Below are positions 21,252-32,467 of a DNA stretch of 64,000 bases, in pieces. The notes under the pieces were generated by a model. That model was given only the letters and a program-made list of their open reading frames with translations, had not been told where the DNA came from and searched no databases. Made by a program: the position numbers and the translations under genes. Every line of letters begins with the position of its first letter. Position 1 is the first letter of the stretch. This DNA comes from Chara braunii (Eukaryota; Streptophyta; Charophyceae; Charales; Characeae): assembly GCA_003427395.1 (NCBI GenBank), contig BFEA01000154.1:2373050-2437049 (forward strand), read 5' to 3'.

Positions 21252-21263
21252 TGGTATCGGAGC
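21252..21263 (+). promoter_or_regulatory. primer-binding site of element 1 (tRNA-iMet type)
   Basis: TGGTATCGGAGC begins three bases after the 5' LTR, the expected place for first-strand priming. It differs by one base (G for A) from the TGGTATCAGAGC that complements land-plant initiator tRNA. Element 2 has the same 12 bases. Confidence 0.85.
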
Positions 21264-22539
21264 AGTGGTACGATTGCGCTCATCTGGCGCTTGTCTTCTA
21301 CCTTATGCGGTATATACATGCGGTCTGCTGAGAGAGTTTGGCCGTAAGTGGTGTGTAGTGAGGAGGGTGGAGACGAGTGTGAAGGCGACCCAGGTGGTGA
21401 GGGGCATCGCCTGGAAGGCTGTGTAAATATCGGGTGTTCGCAGTGTGATGAGAACTATCCGTTGGATGATTGAGGCTGAGGTGGAACGGCGAAATGCTGG
21501 TTGTACCGATGTTGTGACTGGTCATCGCAATCATCTTCAGGTCATCTGGTGAGATTATCTTTGTGGTTGGGGGTAGCATGAATGAGGTACGTTGCTCTTA
21601 GCCTTACCTACCCTCTTCATCACTTCTTATCGTGAGGTTGTGAGTTCTGTCTTGAGAGTCCTCTCATCGTGAGGTGCCGTGTGCGCTCAACCTTAAGAGT
21701 CGTGATTGTTCACGTGGAGCATCTGGGGGAAGACGGGCGGAGCTTCTTGAAGGGCCCTCGACGAAGCACTGGGTCACGGTCACCATGCCAACCCACTGGG
21801 TGTAGTACACGCATGCTTCGCTGCAAGTCATTGGTTTTGCTGCTTGCGCATGATAGGGGTTAACTCGAGTGTGGCAGCCTCTACAGACGCTTACCAGACC
21901 GTCTATAAACATTTCTGGCTGGGGACTCGGCTCTGATCGGGCTGTGATAGTCGTCCTGCTGCGAGGTAAAATAATTCCTAATGTCACTTGGGGGTGGATG
22001 CCAAATTGCCTCTTGATCAGCCAGATCATCCGAGTGGAAGGCTCGTCGGCGTACGAGGGTAAATAAGAGTGTTGTGGCGTGTTGTGGCTGCCTTGCTCGA
22101 CGATAACCCGGGGAACAGGGGTGGGACCGGATTGCACACCTTTTTAGACACGCTTGGCTTCTGATGCGAAAAAACGTGACACCGTGACTTTGAGAAGAAC
22201 AAAGGGAGGGGTAGGTTCTAGGTGATAAGTTCGGGTTTTAATTCCATGCTATGAACAAACCCAGTCAGTCAATATTATTTTTATTTTTGATTAGTTAGAT
22301 GGACAGTCATGCGACATCTGATAGACAGCATTAGTTTAGAATATTGTTTATTCTTCATGCTTCCTCTGTTTGAGAACGAATCTTACTAAAAATAGTATTG
22401 ACGGTAGGAATCTGACTTACCTGTGGACCCCAAATGAGGTCTGTTCCAAAATAGCCACCAGTAATTAGTTGGTCTGTGCACTACGCTGCGGTAAGCATCT
22501 TGAATGATCAAGTGTAGGCGGTGCACAGTGTTGTAGCCT

Positions 22540-24524
22540 ATGAGCGACAGTGAGGACACCGGAGAGGATGACCGCAGGATCTTGAGATCAGCTAGAGGCC
22601 CGATATCTCACGTGTCCCTAGGACCGGGGGGTGATAGGGAACTGTTCCGTCGACAGCGGGAGAGGCAGCAGCAGAGGAGAGCTAGAGCAGTTGAGGCCAG
22701 CGGGGCATTAGCTAGTGAGGCCGGTGCTACAGCAGTCATGGCTACCACAGGCATGAGCATGTCTGCACAACACTCTTCCCCAGCCGGTAGTTCAGGTACC
22801 GCCGGGTCTACGGTCGCGCAGACCGTGAGTCGGTCCACTGGCTTAATGGCAAGCCAGCCCGCGGTGTTGACCCTAGAGGATGTCGCCATCCAGCAGGCAG
22901 CCCTGCAAGAGGCACAGCTACAGCAGGCCTTAGGACAGATAAAAAGAGAGAAGGAAATAATGATTAGAAGAAGAACCAGGTTGCAACGAAGAGTGACAGA
23001 CATTGAGGAATTAGAAACGATGGACTTGACGCATATGGATGATGATGTGAAGGTAGTTGGGAGGGCCCTGCTAGGCGTAATTGAGATGCAGGAGTATCAA
23101 ACTACCATCCTTCAGGACATTCAACAAAGCCTAACCGTGTTGGCAGGCCGTGCTCAGGCAGCACCATCACCAGCAGGGCCTGGTGCCTGGGCCGTGCCAT
23201 ATCCTCCTTTATCTGTCCCACCGGTGACAGGGGTATCCCCATATGTAGCCCCTTCAACGGTTGCAATAGTTTCCCTGGGCATGCCACTGTCAGGAGGGGT
23301 AACAGCAGGAAGTAATTTACAGGTTCTTGTACAGACAGTGTTTACTCCAAGTCCGTCACAGGTTGCAGTCACCACGTAGTCTGCTATCTCGCAGGCAGTG
23401 CAGCCTCAGGGTGCACAGCCCCACCAGCTAGCACAACAACCTGTTTCACCAGGTCCACAACCTAGAATGATACAGGGACCGGGACAAACACAGTGGGTTC
23501 CAAAGACGGCCATCGCCGCTCCTAAACCTTTTACAGGAGACAAGAGAGGCGAGGACCTCGACACATGGTTGTGGGCAGTGCCGGTCTACGTCAGGTGCAA
23601 ACTCACCTTGCCTCACGAAGAAGTACTTGTGGCTGCCTCCTACCTCGAGGGTAGTGCAGCGAGATGGTTGAGCGGTCTAGTTCAACTTCAGGGATATGGT
23701 TATGACTTCCGTGCTTGGGCAGCCTCCCAGAAATTGGAGGACTTCCTAAAGATGGTGGAAGAAAGGTGGCATGATCCTCCGAAGGCTCAAAGGGTCACTG
23801 GCGAAATCCTGACACTGCACACGAGGCAGTTTAAGTCAGTAAGGGAGGCCACCGACGCTATAGAGCGTTTGATCTGTGTCTCAGGGGTACGCTATGATCC
23901 TCAGGTCCTGTTGACTTCGTACCTGAGATGTTTTTCACAGCCTCTCAGGAACCAATTGGCGAAAGAGGCCAACATCAATATGCACAACTTCGTTCGTTTA
24001 GCAAGGTGGCCCTATACCTGGAAGCAAAGATAGGGCATGGACAGGCATCCACTACGGAAGGGAGAAAGAAGACATTGCCTCCTAACTGGAAGGCGAAGGG
24101 TCGCTTAATGTTTGTCGACAATGATGGTTCAACCATCGAGTTGGACGGCAACCTCCAGGAGGGAGTAGGTTCAAAGGTAGGCAGCGTAGACGTTTCAGAG
24201 GGTGGAGTGGTCGCTGCCGTAGCACAAAAAGGTAAAGGGACCGGTCGACGCCCTAGGGGATCCCGGTCGAAGAGTCAAACAAACCCCAACGCTCCTCCAT
24301 GGGAGAAAGCGGGTTTATCAGAGGACGTGTGGAGAGATCGGTGGGCCCGGCAAGCTTGTATCAAGTGTGGACAGTATGGCCACAGCATGTACAAGTGCCG
24401 AAATAGGAAGGTCACCAAGAAGATCCCGCCTACGATGGGGCCAGCGGTAGGATTCTCCACTTCCGTTGGTAGCAATGTTGCTAATTCTTCAGGCACCGCT
24501 CCGGGAAACACGTTGGGCCAGTAG
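22540..24524 (+). pseudogene. gag: element 1 gag (capsid/nucleocapsid), interrupted
   Basis: Starts MSDSEDTGEDDRRILRSARG. A 279-residue Gln/Ala-rich N-terminal part with a probable coiled coil (QQAALQEAQLQQALGQIKRE) ends at an in-frame TAG (23377). The same frame resumes with a retrotransposon gag capsid domain (PKPFTGDKRGEDLDTWLW..., ending 24033). A one-base deletion near 23995 then moves the frame. The last part has a zinc knuckle CIKCGQYGHSMYKC (Cys-X2-Cys-X4-His-X4-Cys) that would bind the RNA genome. A second shift near 24518 leads into pol. The function is packaging of element RNA in cytoplasmic particles. It is now non-functional. Confidence 0.88.
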
Positions 24525-25210
24525 GAATAGTAGTTGTTCCTACTAGGGTCGCGGTGGTGGATACACCCTCACCTTCACGAGAGATGGCCCAAACTACTGA
24601 CTCTTCAGTCGTCCCGCAAGTACATTCAGACTCATCGACCCTCTGTTCGATGAATGTGTTTGAGTCCTTAGAGAAGCTAGAGGTGGAGTGGTCTAGATTA
24701 GACCCGCTAGCTTCTTGATCGGCCTTAGTCAAAGCTCCTAAGGGTGAGATGTTCGTCAGCGAGGTTGTTATTGGCGGCCGCAAGGCCGGGGCCTATTATG
24801 ACACTTGCTCGGCACAAAACTTTATTAGTCGCGCGTGCGTTGAGAGACTGCGCTTACAGGGGCGAGTGCAGCGCCTGAGTCGACCTGTGGAGTCGACCTG
24901 TGCCAACAAACAGCGCATGGTAGTTAACGACTACCTCTAAGATGTAGAGTGTAGTTTCCCGTACGCGGGAGGGGACTTGAGGCATCGTGTCTCGTTCCTA
25001 GTGAGCGATGATCTCCCCATGGACATGTTGTTAGGTATGTACTGCCTCTCTGTGGGACAACCCCAGTTTGACTTGGACCGAAAAGTGGTCAAGCACACTT
25101 TGCCAGGTGGAGGGACCGCCAGATTACAGAAGTTCAAAGCTAGTAGTCTGATCGATTCCCATGGATGCATGTGTGAGGCCGCGTTCTATAACTACTATAA
25201 GCAACAGTAG
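24525..25210 (+). pseudogene. pol: element 1 aspartic protease region, degenerate
   Basis: In the pol frame, EVVIGGRKAGAYYDTCSAQNFIS contains the retropepsin-like active-site region, but the usual Asp-Thr/Ser-Gly reads Asp-Thr-Cys (24800-24808). The flap-proximal part RHRVSFLVSDDLPMDMLLGMYCL follows. In-frame stops occur near 24717 and at 24938 and 25208. The enzyme would cut Gag-Pol into mature proteins. The Gly-to-Cys change and the stops indicate a dead copy. Confidence 0.75.
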
Positions 25211-25219
25211 GAGGAGGGT

Positions 25220-26233
25220 ATGTACTTAGTTTACGTCTCTGCTGGAGGCGAGCCGGTGAAAATGCCGCCGGAGATAGAGGGAGTAGTTGCCAAGTACCCT
25301 GATCTATTTGAAGAGCCAATAGGGGTTGTTGATAGGGAGGTCGTCCACGCGATAGAGATTATCCCAGGGTCTAGTATTCCGAAGGGTAGAATCTATCGGA
25401 TGTCTCCAGGCGAGCTTGATGAGCTTCGTCGCCAACTCAAGGAACTCGTAGAGAAGGGTTGGATCCGACTGAGTGTCTCTCCTTACGGATCTCCAGTACT
25501 ATTCGTACCTAAGAAGAAGGAGGGCACTCTCAGGATGTGCATTGATTATAGGGGCCTCAATGCCATCACTGTGAAGAACAGAGAGCCCCTACCGCGCATC
25601 GACGATCTGTTAGATAGAGTGGAAGGGTGTTGGTACTTCAGCAAGATAGATTTGAAGTCCGAGTACCATCAGATTGCAATTCGGCACGAGGATCAACACA
25701 AAATCGCTTTTCAGACTAGGTACGGTCTGTACGAGTTTGTGGTAATGCCTTTTGGCCTTTGCAATGCTCCTGGCACCTTTCAGCACGCTATGAATCGGAT
25801 ATTCCATGACTACTTGGATAAGTTTGTCATTGTGTACCTCGATGACATACTTATTTTTAGTAAGACTGTCGAGGAGCATGTTGCACATTTGGACAAAGTC
25901 CTCAGTCTCCTGCGACAGCACAAGTTCAAGATCAACGGTGAGAAGTGTGAATTTGGCCGCACCCGTGTCTTGTACTTGGGTCATGAGATCTCCGCGGAAG
26001 GCTTGAACCCCGATGACGCGAAGGTGGCCAGCATTCGCGATTGGCCACGCCCTCAGTCTATGACTGAGATGAGATCTTTCTTAGGAATGACAGGCTATTA
26101 TAGAACTTTCGTGAAGAACTATAGCATAGTGGCCTCTCCTTTGACTGAGCTGACCCGCCTTGACGCCCCATGGGAGTGGACAGATAAGTGCGAGGCTGCT
26201 CTTAGACATCTGAAGCATGCATTGACGCACTAA
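25220..26233 (+). pseudogene. pol: element 1 reverse transcriptase
   Basis: 337 residues open between two stops. It has the canonical Ty3 RT blocks: GWIRLSVSPYGSPVLFVPKKKEG, RMCIDYRGLN, LPRIDDLLD, FSKIDLKSEYHQI, FGLCNAPGTFQ and the catalytic YLDD at 25835-25846 (residues 206-209), then YLGHEIS and FLGMTGYYR in the connection. Catalytic Asp residues are intact. The usual SGYHQI is SEYHQI. It would copy element RNA to DNA, primed at 21252. The domain continues in the same frame after a TAA at 26231. Confidence 0.92.
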
Positions 26234-26812
26234 GAAGTCTTGAATCTTCCTGATCCTGACACGCCGTTCATAGTCACCACAGATGCCAGCGAATATGGCA
26301 GTGGCGCCGTGCTCGCGCAGCAGGAGGGGCCAAAGTTGAGGCCAGTCGAGTACATGTCTAAGAAAATGTCGTCTCAGAAGTTGGCTAAGTCCACTTATGA
26401 GAAAGAACTTTATGCGGTGTACAAGGCTCTCACCCATTGCAGACATTATCTCCTTGGGAGGTTCTTCATCCTCAGGACTGATCATCAGACTCTGAAATGG
26501 ATGAGAACCCAGCCGGTACTCTTTGACGCTCTCAAGCATTGGATCGAAGTCATTGAGCAATATGACTTTGACCCTCAGTATCTCAAAGGGGAGTATAACA
26601 ACGTTGTTGACGCCCTGTCGCGCAGGCCAGACTTCTCAGGTGCGCTGATTACTGAGTTCAGTCTTACGAACAATGTTACTCAATCTTTGGTGGAAGTCTA
26701 TCGCGAGGACCAGTTTCTGTCTGAGATCATACACAGACTTGAGGCGAAGGACAAGAAGACAACCGCCGAGTTTGAGTTGGTTAATGGCTTGCTGTTCCTT
26801 GAGAAGGCATGA
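26234..26812 (+). pseudogene. pol: element 1 RNase H
   Basis: Continues the RT frame across the stop at 26231. It shows VTTDASEYGSGAVL, STYEKELYAV, RTDHQTLKWM and NNVVDALSRRP, which hold the four acidic catalytic residues of Ty3 RNase H. It is about 190 residues and ends at a TGA (26810). It would degrade RNA in the RNA-DNA hybrid. The domain itself looks intact but is cut off from RT and integrase by stops. Confidence 0.9.
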
Positions 26813-26859
26813 ATAAACGATTGTATGTTGCCAATAGTGAGTCTTTGCGTAGTTTGTTT

Positions 26860-27793
26860 CTAGGTGAAAGTCGTGACGTCACCGGTCATTTCGGGTAGAA
26901 GAAGACCGCAACCAACTTGCTGCAGCGATTCTGGTGGTCCACGATGATTGGAGATTCACAACTGTACGTGGAGACTTGTCAAGTTTGTCAAGCCCCGTAC
27001 TCTGGCTCCTCTTGGGCTGCTTAAGCCCCTTCCGATTCCGGAAAGGCCGGGTGAAAGCTTGTCCGTGGACTACATGGATACGCTGGTCACCAGCAAGAGT
27101 GGGATGAGGCAGATCTTCGTCATTGTGGATAGGTTTATTAAGTATGCTAGGTTAATTGCCATGCCGGAAACAGCGAAGATCGAGTATGTAATCAGGCTGT
27201 TCAAAGAGAACAAGGTGAGGTATTTTGGATTGCCGAAGTTTATTGTAAGTGACAGGGATGTGAGATTTACAAGTGAGTTATGGAAGGCCGCTGCAGCTGA
27301 ACAGGGAACTCAACTGCAAATGACTTATGGAAACCATCCAGAAGCAAACGGTCAGGCTGAACAGATGAACCGCGTTGTTTAACACCTGTTGAGGCATTAC
27401 ATTAAGCCCAACCAGGTGGACTGGGACGAGAAGCTTGCTATTGTCGCCAGTCTGTATAATAACGTTGTACACTGCGCTACCGGGGTAAGTCCTAACAGTC
27501 TACATCTTATCTTTAGTCCTAGACTGCCTTTAAACTTCCTACTTCCTAACAACCAGCCAACTGTTGCACCGGGCACTTTGGAGTTCGCTTATCGTTACGA
27601 ACAGAAAATGCAGGAGGCTGTAGAGCACATGCAGAAGGCGCATGCAGCAATGATAGAATCTGAGAATAAACACCGCCGCCCTTCTACATTTCAGGTTGCG
27701 ACAAAGTATGGGTCAAGTCTTCAGAACTGGGACAAGAGTTCGGGATATCCCACAAACTCATGCCTCAGTACTTTGGACCTTGGGAAGTTTTAG
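26860..27793 (+). pseudogene. pol: element 1 integrase, frameshifted
   Basis: An N-terminal zinc-binding segment (GHFG...ETCQVCQ) is split by a stop near 26896 and a frameshift near 26995. The catalytic core is open at 26948-27382: first Asp in SVDYMD (27068), second in SDRDVRF (27251), Glu in HPEANGQAEQ (27341), the D-D-E triad. A TAA at 27380 replaces what is normally a Gln codon. The C-terminal part (RHYIKPNQVDWDEKL..., NNVVHCATGVSP) continues to 27793. It would join element DNA to the chromosome, making the 4-bp target duplication. Confidence 0.87.
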
Positions 27794-28185
27794 ACATAGT
27801 AGGGACAAATCCTCATGGTCCATCTTATGTTATCCGTATCACTGGTCATCTCAGAACTTACTCTATCTTTCACGCCTCTAAGCTCGCTGCGTTCGAGGAA
27901 ACTGATCAGTTTCCCTCTCGTCGTTCGATGCTGCCCCCAACCATGGACGGAGAGGTCGACATTGACGATATCGTCGACCACAGAGAAATGTCTGTGCAGA
28001 AGCGTCCAGGAAGGGGATGTCCTCCAAAGTCAAAGCTGCAGTTCTGTGTCCACTTCAGACATCATACAGATCCGAAGGAGGACCGCTGGTTTACTCGGGA
28101 GGAATTGATGCAGACCACTCCTCAAATTGTTGACCGCTATGAGAGGGATGTATCGAAAGGAAAGCGCCAGATGGCGGCAGATTGA
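27760..28185 (+). pseudogene. pol: element 1 integrase C-terminal, chromodomain-like tail
   Basis: A third frame carries the remainder: MPQYFGPWEVLDIVG, YSIFHASKLAAF and a final EDRWFTREEL. FGPWEVL and FHASKL are typical of Ty3 integrase C-termini. The last segment resembles the degenerate chromodomain seen in element 2. Tail domains of this kind can guide insertion to chromatin types. The start of this frame overlaps 27760-27793, implying a small indel. Confidence 0.75.
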
Positions 28186-28211
28186 TCTTCTCAGAGGACT
28201 AACGAAGATAT

Positions 28212-28222
28212 GGAGGAGGGAA
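28212..28222 (+). promoter_or_regulatory. polypurine tract of element 1
   Basis: GGAGGAGGGAA lies directly before the TG of the 3' LTR, the expected plus-strand primer site for second-strand synthesis. Confidence 0.85.
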
Positions 28223-29150
28223 TGCGAGGCTACGCCCGCTTAGACCATATGGGCCCTTATTTGCAGCAAGGTCCGCCGCCCTAAGTGAAGGCAGGCACGA
28301 CAGACCCTCAGGGCCTCGATTTTCAGGGTACCCCGCAACTGGGGAAATGCAGGCAGTTGCGCAGCGCCAGTTGGTTGAATGAACGCAGGCCCTGGGCCAC
28401 CTGTGTGAATGAATGTAAAGCAGGCTCTGGGCTGGATACGGGTACTGGGCCAAGCATAGGCAGAAAGCAGTTGGGCACATGCAACCACTTCAGGCCCAAA
28501 GCCTGCGTTCCTCGTGACTGGGCCTCAGGCTACCGGGCACTACTGGAAGCTTCCTGGACTGGACGCAGGCAGGCCACTTCGATATAGGGAAGGGCCTGCC
28601 TCCTCATTCAGCATTCGAGTGTTGGCTGCATGTTGCTCAAGCGCTGGTGTTGCGCTATTTGCTGGTTGGCGCCTACGCTCCCAGGGGTGACGAGGGAAGG
28701 AGCACGCAGCCATAGCCAAGCTGCGTTGCTGTATGCTGGGTGAAGCGCAGGGTGGTCCTTGGGTGCTAGTGGCATCTACGAGTTGGGGAACGAGGTTGTG
28801 AGGGTAGCGCAAGATATACCTGGTGCTGAAGCGTGCGACATTGGTCGTCATATGCTCGTACTTCGGGGACGCTGTTGATGTCATCATTCTGCTTCGTAGC
28901 TTCGTAGTATAGGCTAGATAGGATCTGCCACATGTAGTCTAGGCGTCGAGCGCCAATAGGATATCAACTCTGGTTCTTCGCTGATGATGATGGGACTACT
29001 TCAGCATTGTCAATGATGAATTCTTGGTGTGTTCTTATTTGGTGTATCTCGTGATGGAATTCTGCGTTTGGTTTGAGGTCAAGACTATCTGGACTTATAT
29101 GCATGATGCTGTTTGATTGTTGGAGCTGGCTATCACTCGTCTTTCTTGCA
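28223..29150 (+). repeat. 3' LTR of element 1
   Basis: Matches the 5' LTR from TGCGAGGCTACGCCC to CTTGCA. It carries an 8-bp tandem insertion (GCTTCGTA repeated near 28895-28910) and scattered substitutions. By eye there are about 22 changes in the first ~330 aligned bases and fewer later. Confidence 0.9.
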
Positions 29151-29300
29151 CCACAAGAAATAATTCAATATGCACAAAGAGAGGGGCATGAGAAAAAGCA
29201 ATTGCCCAGCAATGCAAGATCATCCAAAAAAAGGTGTTTTTTGTCCACAAGAAATAATTCAATATGCACAAGGAGAGGAGGATATTCCCACCAAAACTTT
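29151..29300. repeat. 94-bp tandem target repeat, right side of element 1
   Basis: CCACAAGAAATAATTCAATA occurs at 29151 (right copy of the target duplication) and at 29245. The 29245 copy sits in unbroken TTTTTTGTCCACAAG and so shows what the target looked like before insertion. Confidence 0.85.
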
Positions 29301-29520
29301 CCTGGGACTTTTTTTTCTTGAAAACATTATGTGAGTGTTTAATAATGTGAGGTATACACCTATGAATTTTCAGGGCATTTCACTGTTGCGCCAAAGAAAG
29401 ATGAAAAAATGCCAAAGGGGCGGTGTTAAAAATTTGGTCGTCCGTTCACTTCTCTTTTGTATGTCCTCTTACACTTTTTGTTTTTCTTTTGTAATTCCTT
29501 ATTGATGACTAGGCAGAAGT
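29301..29520. other. short AT-rich spacer
   Basis: No feature recognised between the target repeat and the next microsatellite. Confidence 0.4.

Positions 29521-29568
<48 letters not shown>
29521..29568. repeat. (GT)n-(GA)n microsatellite
   Basis: (GT)n to about 29550 followed by (GA)n. GA-rich imperfect sequence continues to about 29770. It has the same GT-then-GA order as the tracts at 7.8 and 8.5 kb. Confidence 0.88.
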
Positions 29569-29569
<1 letters not shown>

Positions 29570-29769
29570 GGACAGACAAGTAAGCAAATAGATGGAGAGA
29601 GACAGAGAGAGGTGGGGGTTGGGGGGGGGGCAATGAGATAGAGGGGGTGTGTGAGAGGGAGGGGGGAACTGTGTCAGAAAAAGTGAGTAAAACACACAGA
29701 AACACAAACATGGAGAGAGAGGGAGGAATGAAAGAGGGGGAGTGTTTGTGTGTGTGTGTGAGAAAAGAG

Positions 29770-32460
29770 TCTCACACATGGGGGCATGCAAAGGCGAAAG
29801 TTTTTTGTTTTTATCTTGTTTTTTTATCCAATAATTAATCAATGATTAATTAATCAATGAGTAATTAATAAGTCATCCAAGTAACTAACTAGTGATCCAA
29901 TGCCAACACGAAGAAGAAAGGAAGAGAAAATGTCTTTAGAGGGGATGAAACATTTGGAGGGTTGTTGTAGAGTGCATTGCTCCCGCAGGGGGACCCTCCC
30001 AATGCGTCACGCAGGATTTGTGGTAGGACTCTTCATCCTTTTATCGCGATACAAATGGAGCTTCCGTAGCTTCTCTGGTTGAGTGTACCAGCCATACCTC
30101 TCACGAGCTTCAGATGCAATCGTAGAGGTGGCCCAACCAAAGGCGTTTCTCGTACGTTGTGACATAGAGGGTATGCGCAGTCCCACGCCTCTATCAGACC
30201 CGCACACAATTGTCGCATTGGCGCGCCGAAGTCCCAAGCGTGACCCGTCATCGGTTGACTAGGACGTATCAAACTTACCATGCGTTTCACCATGCTAGAA
30301 ACATATACACACGAAAAAAAACACTCGTCGTTTTTTTAGTATACTCGTTATGCGCAAGGATCGGGATAAAATCGCGTGGACACAAAGATTACTCATATCG
30401 ACGAGTCATGCATGCATACACAAGTAGTCGCAATGATGTACTATGCGGATATAAAGATTACTCATATCGACTAGCCATGCATGCATACACAAGTAGTCGC
30501 AATGGTGTACTATGTAGTACCCATAATCTTATGGTTTTCGATAGTCTCGAGTGCTACGTTCGACACTCAAGTGTCGGTTGACAGGCGCATTGAGGGGTTA
30601 ATCTCTCGATGCTAGACAATCGCCAAAGCGGTAGATCACCACACCCTCTTCTGCGCCTTGCGGATAATGTGTGGTACACAAGTTCTATCAGTGATACGTG
30701 GTGACATATATCTCTCGTGGTCTTGCAGGCAAGCTCCACCATTCAGCGCCTGAAGAGAAATCAAGGGGTTTGATTTTGATGGCTACCACGGCTTCCAACG
30801 ACCAACTGTAATAATTCTGCAAAGCAAAGAGTGGTAAAAAAGGAAACTTTTTTTTCTCTCATAATATGTTTAACCCTTATGCACATTTGCAATAAGTCAC
30901 GCGGACAGTTAAGGCATATGTATGTACATATATAGAAGGGTATAAAACATGAGACGATCACTTCTCACAATCACAGTGGAACAACCATATATGTGTGATC
31001 GTAGACAATCAAATTCAGAATCTGAACCATAAACATACATGCAATCACATACTACACTAATTCAACTTCAACCGTTTTTCGCGCTCACAACCCTCGTTTT
31101 AGCCATACAAACACCAGCCTTTGTACAACCTTCCAAAAAAAATACAAAGTCTGGGTGAAGATCCAATGAAACAATTCAAACCATAGGGCTGAAGGTTTTA
31201 GGTTGAGGTGGTGATAATGAATTGGAGCGAAATCGTAAGCCGATATAATGACAAACGATCTGTCGTGGGATCAAGCTGAAACTAGTATAAATCCTGAATT
31301 TAAACAACCAAGAGGACCTGTAACAGAAGACAAACAAATTCTCAAGACTAGACTATGAATGTATGGGAAATGAGACTAGACTATGAATGTATGGGAAATG
31401 CATCTCCAGAGTATATTCTCACTCAAGATGCTTTTGCTAACTAAGTCTAAGGCTATCTCTAAGCCAATGTCCAAAGAAAGGGAGACTTTAACAAAATTTA
31501 TCCTTTGCCTGGTGAATTGCTAGAATTGCCACTTGTTAAAATATAATATATATACTTTAAATTAATAAAATTTCGGCGGCGCTTGCCGTAGGAAAATTGA
31601 TTTTTCATAATTTGTATAAGCTTAAATATGAAAACTGAAGTAGTCATTAACTCTAGGATCTCACATGTGTGTAAACATTTCAAACAACTCCTAAATAATT
31701 AGATCAGAACTTGAAATAAATTTGAGTTCTATTAAGATAAACTTTAGAATTTGAAATAAATTTGAGTTCTATTAAGATAAACTTTAACTAACTCCTTAAA
31801 TTTGTTGAAATTTCGGCAGCACTTCCCTAAGCAAAAATGACCTTCTAAAATTTATGCAAAGCTAAATACAAAATCTGGAGTGATTTTGAATTTCTAAAGG
31901 TAAATTTTGTGTAATTCCTCGAATGAGTCAACTTTTGACAACACTTCCCCTATAAAAGAAAAATTTTAAAACTTTTACGAAGCTATATATAAAACTCAGA
32001 TAAAAACTTCAATTTGAAAATCATATTTGACCAACTCCTTGGTTTTGTAAAAATTGCGGCAACACTTTCCGTAGGAGAAATGACATCTTTCCAAGATTGC
32101 TACAAAGCCAAGTATAACAAAAGATCCCAGAAAATGAAAGAATTGATCTAAGTGATAAAACGTTAACTTAAAAAATGTAGGAATTGAACTAACTCCTACG
32201 GCTCTAGCATGTGACAAAGATAAAACGTTAACTTAAAAAATGTAGGAATTGAACTAACTACTACGGCTCTAACATGTGACAAAGAAATAAAGCAACTACC
32301 TATCAACTGAAACTCGTACAAATTAAAGTTCTCATTCAACCACATGCAAATTCAAACCAGATGGTAAGTACTCTCATCTGCTCCCAAAGGCGAACGTTGT
32401 CGACAATAATTCATAGTTGTTCAATGATTTGTCTTGTATACCCTGCTTACATAAGACGTA
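29770..32460. other. AT-rich gene-poor stretch with small duplications
   Basis: Contains a 67-bp tandem pair (30386/30453, AAGATTACTCATATCGAC), a 29-bp pair near 31370-31400, a 46-bp pair (31742/31787 region, GAATTTGAAATAAATTTGAG) and a 63-bp pair (32156/32219, GATAAAACGTTAACTTAAAA). On minus, a frame ending near 30283 is followed by a strong donor-like GGTAAGTTTG, but no partner exon is recognised. No domain is seen. Confidence 0.5.
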
Positions 32461-32467
32461 AAACTAG

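Larger units (their letters stand above)
20332..29150 (+). mobile_element. element 1: full-length degenerate Ty3/gypsy LTR retrotransposon
   Basis: 8.8 kb with two LTRs (917 and 928 bp, both TG...CA), a 4-bp duplication CCAC on each side, a tRNA-iMet-type primer site just inside the 5' LTR and a polypurine tract before the 3' LTR. Between them lie, in order, gag, protease, RT, RNase H, integrase and a short C-terminal region. That domain order identifies Ty3/gypsy (Metaviridae). Frameshifts and stop codons interrupt gag and pol, so it cannot be autonomous. By eye the LTRs differ at about 5-6% of sites, implying an old but not ancient insertion. A 1.3-kb untranslated leader (21264-22539) precedes gag. 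Confidence 0.93.

Noticed and set aside
30033-30293. Minus-strand frame near a GGTAAGT donor-like site
   Set aside because: The donor is good, but no domain, acceptor or partner exon was found. It is too weak to list as a gene.
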